Shown here piece by piece: positions 7,068-9,341 of a DNA stretch of 9,341 nucleotides (its first letter is position 1; each line of letters opens with the position of its first letter). Origin of the DNA: an uncultured Lachnospiraceae bacterium (GTDB lineage Bacteria; Bacillota; Clostridia; Lachnospirales; Lachnospiraceae). The notes beneath the pieces are model-generated. The model had not been told where the DNA came from, searched no databases, and saw only the letters and a list, made by a program, of their open reading frames with translations. The DNA lies in assembly GCA_910583965.1 (NCBI GenBank), contig CAJUAE010000119.1, positions 1 through 9,341 of the forward strand. Direction: 5' to 3'. The translations under genes and the position numbers were made by a program.

Positions 7068-8012
7068 TTATAGTACTAATCCTTTGTTTTCCTCACACCC
7101 AAGAATAATATTCAAACATTGTATCGCCGCGCCTGATGCGCCTTTTCCTAGATTGTCAAAACGTGTGCTGACAAGTATTCGATCCGTATTTCCAGTTACA
7201 TAAAGTTCAATCCCATCCCAACCAGAACAAACATTTCCAGCCAAAAATCCATTATAGTCTGCTTCCTTTCCAAATGGCATCACTTTGATAAACTGCTCGC
7301 CTTCATAATACTTCGTAAATATTGTATGTATCTTCTCTGGTGTTGGTTTCCCCTGCAAAAGCTCCGTATAAAACTGCAATGTCACTACCATTCCGCTGTA
7401 ATAATCACAAATTAATGGTGAGAACAATGGTGCTTTTTCTAAACCTGTAATTATCTGCATCTCTTTTAAATGCTTATGATTCTGGCTTAGCGCGTACTCT
7501 CTTGGCGCATTAAGCTCTATGTCTCGCTCCTCTGCCTCATACACCGCAATCGTTTTCTTTCCCGCGCCACTGTACCCTGACATTGCAAACGCCGCAACTG
7601 GATAATCCTTTGGCAATATTCCCGTCGCTATCATTGGATATGCAATAGTAATAAATCCCGTCGCATAACAACCTGGTACCGCAATACGTTTTCCTGTCCG
7701 AATCGCATCACGATGCGCTTTAGAAAGTTCTGGATATCCATATGCCCAGCCCGGTTCTGTGCGGTGTGCCGTTGATGTATCAATAATAATTGTGTTGTCA
7801 TTCTCGACCATTGCCACGGCTTCTCGTGCCGCCGCATCTGGCAGACACAAAAATGTAATATCTGACGCGTTAATATATTTTCTGATTTCCGTGGGGTCCT
7901 TTCTCAACTCTGACGGAATCTTTAAGATTTCAATATCGTCCCTTCCCTCAAAACGCTCAAAAATACGCAACCCTGTTGTCCCTTCACTTCCATCGATAAA
8001 TACTTTTTTCAT
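7068..8012 (-). CDS. argC: N-acetyl-gamma-glutamyl-phosphate reductase, type 2
   Basis: ArgC reduces N-acetylglutamyl 5-phosphate to the semialdehyde with NADPH, the third step of arginine/ornithine synthesis, in the cytoplasm. The protein has 314 residues, matching the shorter type-2 ArgC rather than the roughly 340-residue type 1. Visible features are the nucleotide-binding GSEGTTG (8-14), the catalytic cysteine C115 in VPGCYATGF, SGYSGAGK (145-152), the conserved QNHKHLKE (177-184) and the C-terminal RFDNLGKGASGAA (284-296). ATG 8012 is chosen because AGGAG lies seven bases upstream and the protein then begins KKVFIDG, as the family does; an in-frame TTG at 8033 has no such site. No other arginine gene is nearby. 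The gene lies 30 bases after the exported stalk/PepSY gene and 31 bases before rsmF, so its operon partners are metabolically unrelated. Confidence 0.95.
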   Translation of the reverse strand: MKKVFIDGSEGTTGLRIFERFEGRDDIEILKIPSELRKDPTEIRKYINASDITFLCLPDAAAREAVAMVENDNTIIIDTSTAHRTEPGWAYGYPELSKAHRDAIRTGKRIAVPGCYATGFITIAYPMIATGILPKDYPVAAFAMSGYSGAGKKTIAVYEAEERDIELNAPREYALSQNHKHLKEMQIITGLEKAPLFSPLICDYYSGMVVTLQFYTELLQGKPTPEKIHTIFTKYYEGEQFIKVMPFGKEADYNGFLAGNVCSGWDGIELYVTGNTDRILVSTRFDNLGKGASGAAIQCLNIILGCEENKGLVL

Positions 8013-8019
8013 TTGGGTT

Positions 8020-8024
8020 CTCCT
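8020..8024 (-). promoter_or_regulatory. Ribosome binding site of argC
   Basis: AGGAG within AGAGGAGA, seven bases before ATG 8012, is near-ideal in sequence and spacing. It lies inside the reading frame extended from TTG 8033, which argues against that longer start. Confidence 0.7.
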
Positions 8025-8042
8025 CTTTTCCAAAATATTGGA

Positions 8043-9146
8043 TTAGTTGTCGATTGCTTCCGCCTCGTAATCCAAAATTGTACCGCTGTATGCATCAATT
8101 GTAACTTCGTACTCCATCACTCCGCCAATAAATTCCAGCTCATATTCCCATCGACCGTCATCATAATCTAATTTAACCTTGGTGAAACGAGTCTGATTGC
8201 TAGACAATCCTGCACGGCTGAGTGCAATACTTTTTGCTTTCTCCTCTCCAATCTGGGTATTATTTGTATTCTGATTCTGCGCAGGCGCAGTCCAATTCTC
8301 TACATCTTGGTCAAACTTCAAGATAGTCCCTGTAACAGCGTCAATATCATAGTCATATTCCTGATAAGTATCTGTATAAAACTCCACCTCATACTCCCAA
8401 CAACCATCATCATAATCAAGTTTACTCTTGATAAAATGAACCTGTGCCGCCGTCAATCCAGCGTGGTTTAATGCAATATTCCTTGCTTTCTCCGCTCCAA
8501 TATAAGTGCCATTTCCCGACTGCGCAGACGGAACCTGTGTTTTGTCTGGCGTCTGTGCAAAGCTGTCAGCATCGGTAATAAAAATTCCATTGACGCTGAT
8601 AAAGCTGGCTGCACGTGTCTTTTCGTCCCACGTCGCCGTCTTTCCTATCAACTGCCCAACCGCGCGCAGCGGTAGATAAGTTGCACCATTGTAAAACACT
8701 GGATAAAGTAAGTTGCTTTGCTCATCCAAAAAAGTACAAGCAACCCCATCCAGTGCAATTATAAACTCAGGACAAATCTGAATCTGAACAGTCTGTTGTA
8801 TTGGGTTCAGATCCAAGATACCTGTCGTTACCGCAGTAGTTCTAGTTCCTGAAAGATTATAAGTCAGCGTGGCTTGATCCCAATATAAATTTTTACTCAT
8901 CAGCTCACTAACTGCGCGCAAGGGCAAGTATACTGTATTGTTATACAAGATTGGGTGAATCTGCGTACCAGATGCAGAAAAAAAGGTCCAAGCAGCGCCA
9001 TCAACCATGACCGAAATATCAGGAGAAATAGAAGCATTAACAGTCTCTGCCGCAAAAACCTGTGAAGGCAACAAACCAATCAACAACGCCGCACACAACA
9101 GTGATCCCACTAATTGTCTTACTTGTTTTCTCATTTTTTGATACAT
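8043..9146 (-). CDS. Exported protein with two stalk (CuAO-N-like) and two PepSY domains
   Basis: This 367-residue protein starts with a signal peptide: a basic N-region, hydrophobic core at about 11-27 and probable cleavage after VFA (30-32). Two stalk units of the copper-amine-oxidase N-terminal-like type follow, at about 41-100 and 126-186. Each contains the motif YLPLRAV (73-79 and 157-163) and a later WD. After a linker come two PepSY repeats, about 214-278 and 297-360. They share IG.EKA..IAL..AGL, KLDYDDG.WEYE.EF and a closing G-TIL. An Asn/Gln-rich linker separates them. No catalytic domain, sortase motif or C-terminal anchor is seen, so it is probably secreted or wall-associated. PepSY domains are linked to inhibition of secreted peptidases, but the role here is unknown. 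ATG 9146 has AAGGAG eight bases upstream and a promoter-like pair further up. It is the first gene of the five-gene cluster. Confidence 0.88.
   Translation of the reverse strand: MYQKMRKQVRQLVGSLLCAALLIGLLPSQVFAAETVNASISPDISVMVDGAAWTFFSASGTQIHPILYNNTVYLPLRAVSELMSKNLYWDQATLTYNLSGTRTTAVTTGILDLNPIQQTVQIQICPEFIIALDGVACTFLDEQSNLLYPVFYNGATYLPLRAVGQLIGKTATWDEKTRAASFISVNGIFITDADSFAQTPDKTQVPSAQSGNGTYIGAEKARNIALNHAGLTAAQVHFIKSKLDYDDGCWEYEVEFYTDTYQEYDYDIDAVTGTILKFDQDVENWTAPAQNQNTNNTQIGEEKAKSIALSRAGLSSNQTRFTKVKLDYDDGRWEYELEFIGGVMEYEVTIDAYSGTILDYEAEAIDN
8067..8507 (-). repeat. Tandem PepSY-coding repeat
   Basis: The segments at about 8313-8507 and 8067-8258 encode two PepSY copies of about 65 residues. 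The KLDYDDG.WEYE.EF core is nearly identical in the two proteins, but the DNA has diverged at many silent positions. That indicates an old internal duplication maintained by selection rather than a recent copy. Confidence 0.65.
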
Positions 9147-9341
9147 AAAATTATCTCCTTTTTCGTGTGATAGCCTCTCAGAATGTCTTTGTATTTAATA
9201 AAAAATTCTGGAAGACAATCCTCAATTTTAATTATAATTTAGTTTATCACTCGCCGAAAAACTCGTCAATAAAAAATCTGTTTCTATTTTCCTCCCTATA
9301 TTGTCAAGTGATTTTCCTTAAAAAATCAAGGAATTTATAGT
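9147..9341. other. Upstream region of the five-gene cluster
   Basis: This A/T-rich region is non-coding as far as it is visible. It holds a promoter-like pair (9241-9269), a predicted leader of about 88 bases and the AAGGAG site (9155-9160). Two short complementary pairs lie in the leader: CAGAAT/ATTCTG and GTCTT/AAGAC. Near the right edge, TTCCTT and AAGGAA could form a small hairpin. No gene start is seen. Confidence 0.6.
9241..9269 (-). promoter_or_regulatory. SigA-type promoter for the stalk/PepSY-argC-rsmF-MATE cluster
   Basis: The minus strand shows TTGACG (9264-9269), a 17-base spacer and TAAACT (9241-9246), matching the vegetative consensus at 5 of 6 and 4 of 6 positions with ideal spacing. 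Transcription would begin near 9234, giving a leader of about 88 bases before ATG 9146. No other promoter of this quality was noticed before the later genes, which supports one long transcript. Confidence 0.55.

Noticed and set aside
7067..7072. Perfect TATAAT on the minus strand between argC and rsmF
   Set aside because: It overlaps the argC stop codon, has no recognisable -35 at 16-18 bases upstream, and lies only about 31 bases before the rsmF start. It is best read as coincidence in an A/T-rich junction.
9104..9146. Possible lipoprotein signal in the stalk/PepSY protein, around Cys18
   Set aside because: The residues before Cys18 (GSLL) do not fit a lipobox, which needs a small residue at -1, and a normal signal peptidase I site (VFA) follows at 30-32.
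9301..9341. Hairpin near the right edge (TTCCTT/AAGGAA) as a terminator of a gene further right
   Set aside because: The stem is only six base pairs with an eight-base loop and no U-run follows on either strand. The neighbouring gene is outside the window.

Overview
The window looks like chromosomal DNA from a low-GC Firmicute, most likely a clostridial (Lachnospiraceae-like) anaerobe. This rests on A/T-rich intergenic DNA, purine-rich Shine-Dalgarno sites, a LytTR/GHKL two-component pair, clostridial-type MATE transporters, and a secreted protein built from stalk (copper-amine-oxidase-N-like) and PepSY domains. The assignment is inferred from protein style; no rRNA, tRNA or other taxonomic marker is present. 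All eight supported genes lie on the minus strand, so the window is read from right to left.

Right-hand block (9341 to 2857): a promoter-like pair (TTGACG, 17 bp, TAAACT) precedes five closely spaced genes. They encode an exported stalk/PepSY protein, N-acetyl-gamma-glutamyl-phosphate reductase (argC, short type-2 form), a NOL1/NOP2/Sun-family rRNA m5C methyltransferase (rsmF-like), and two different MATE-family exporters in tandem. Gaps are about 30, 31, 5 and 50 bases, so one transcript is plausible. The functions do not form one pathway: arginine synthesis, ribosome modification, drug/metabolite export and an envelope protein. No other arginine gene is present.

Left-hand block (2599 to 312): a small XRE-type DNA-binding protein, a LytTR response regulator (AgrA-like) and a GHKL membrane histidine kinase (AgrC-like) form a second operon. 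The regulator and kinase genes overlap by ATGA. An extended -10 promoter (TGATATATT) lies just upstream. No peptide-maturation (AgrB) or signal-peptide (AgrD) gene is visible, so the ligand is unknown. The 257-base gap between the blocks holds several inverted repeats that could be a terminator and operators.

Left edge (1 to 311): this very A/T-rich stretch has no convincing gene but is structurally rich. It contains a 20-bp-stem hairpin that pairs fully only as minus-strand RNA, because its one mismatch becomes G.U. It also contains a 155-bp segment bounded by 21-bp inverted repeats (19 of 21 complementary) and flanked by AAAG on both sides, which resembles a small MITE-like element. I did not find a clearly new multi-gene system. 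The most interesting items are this element, the ligand-less Agr-like circuit, and the odd argC neighbourhood.
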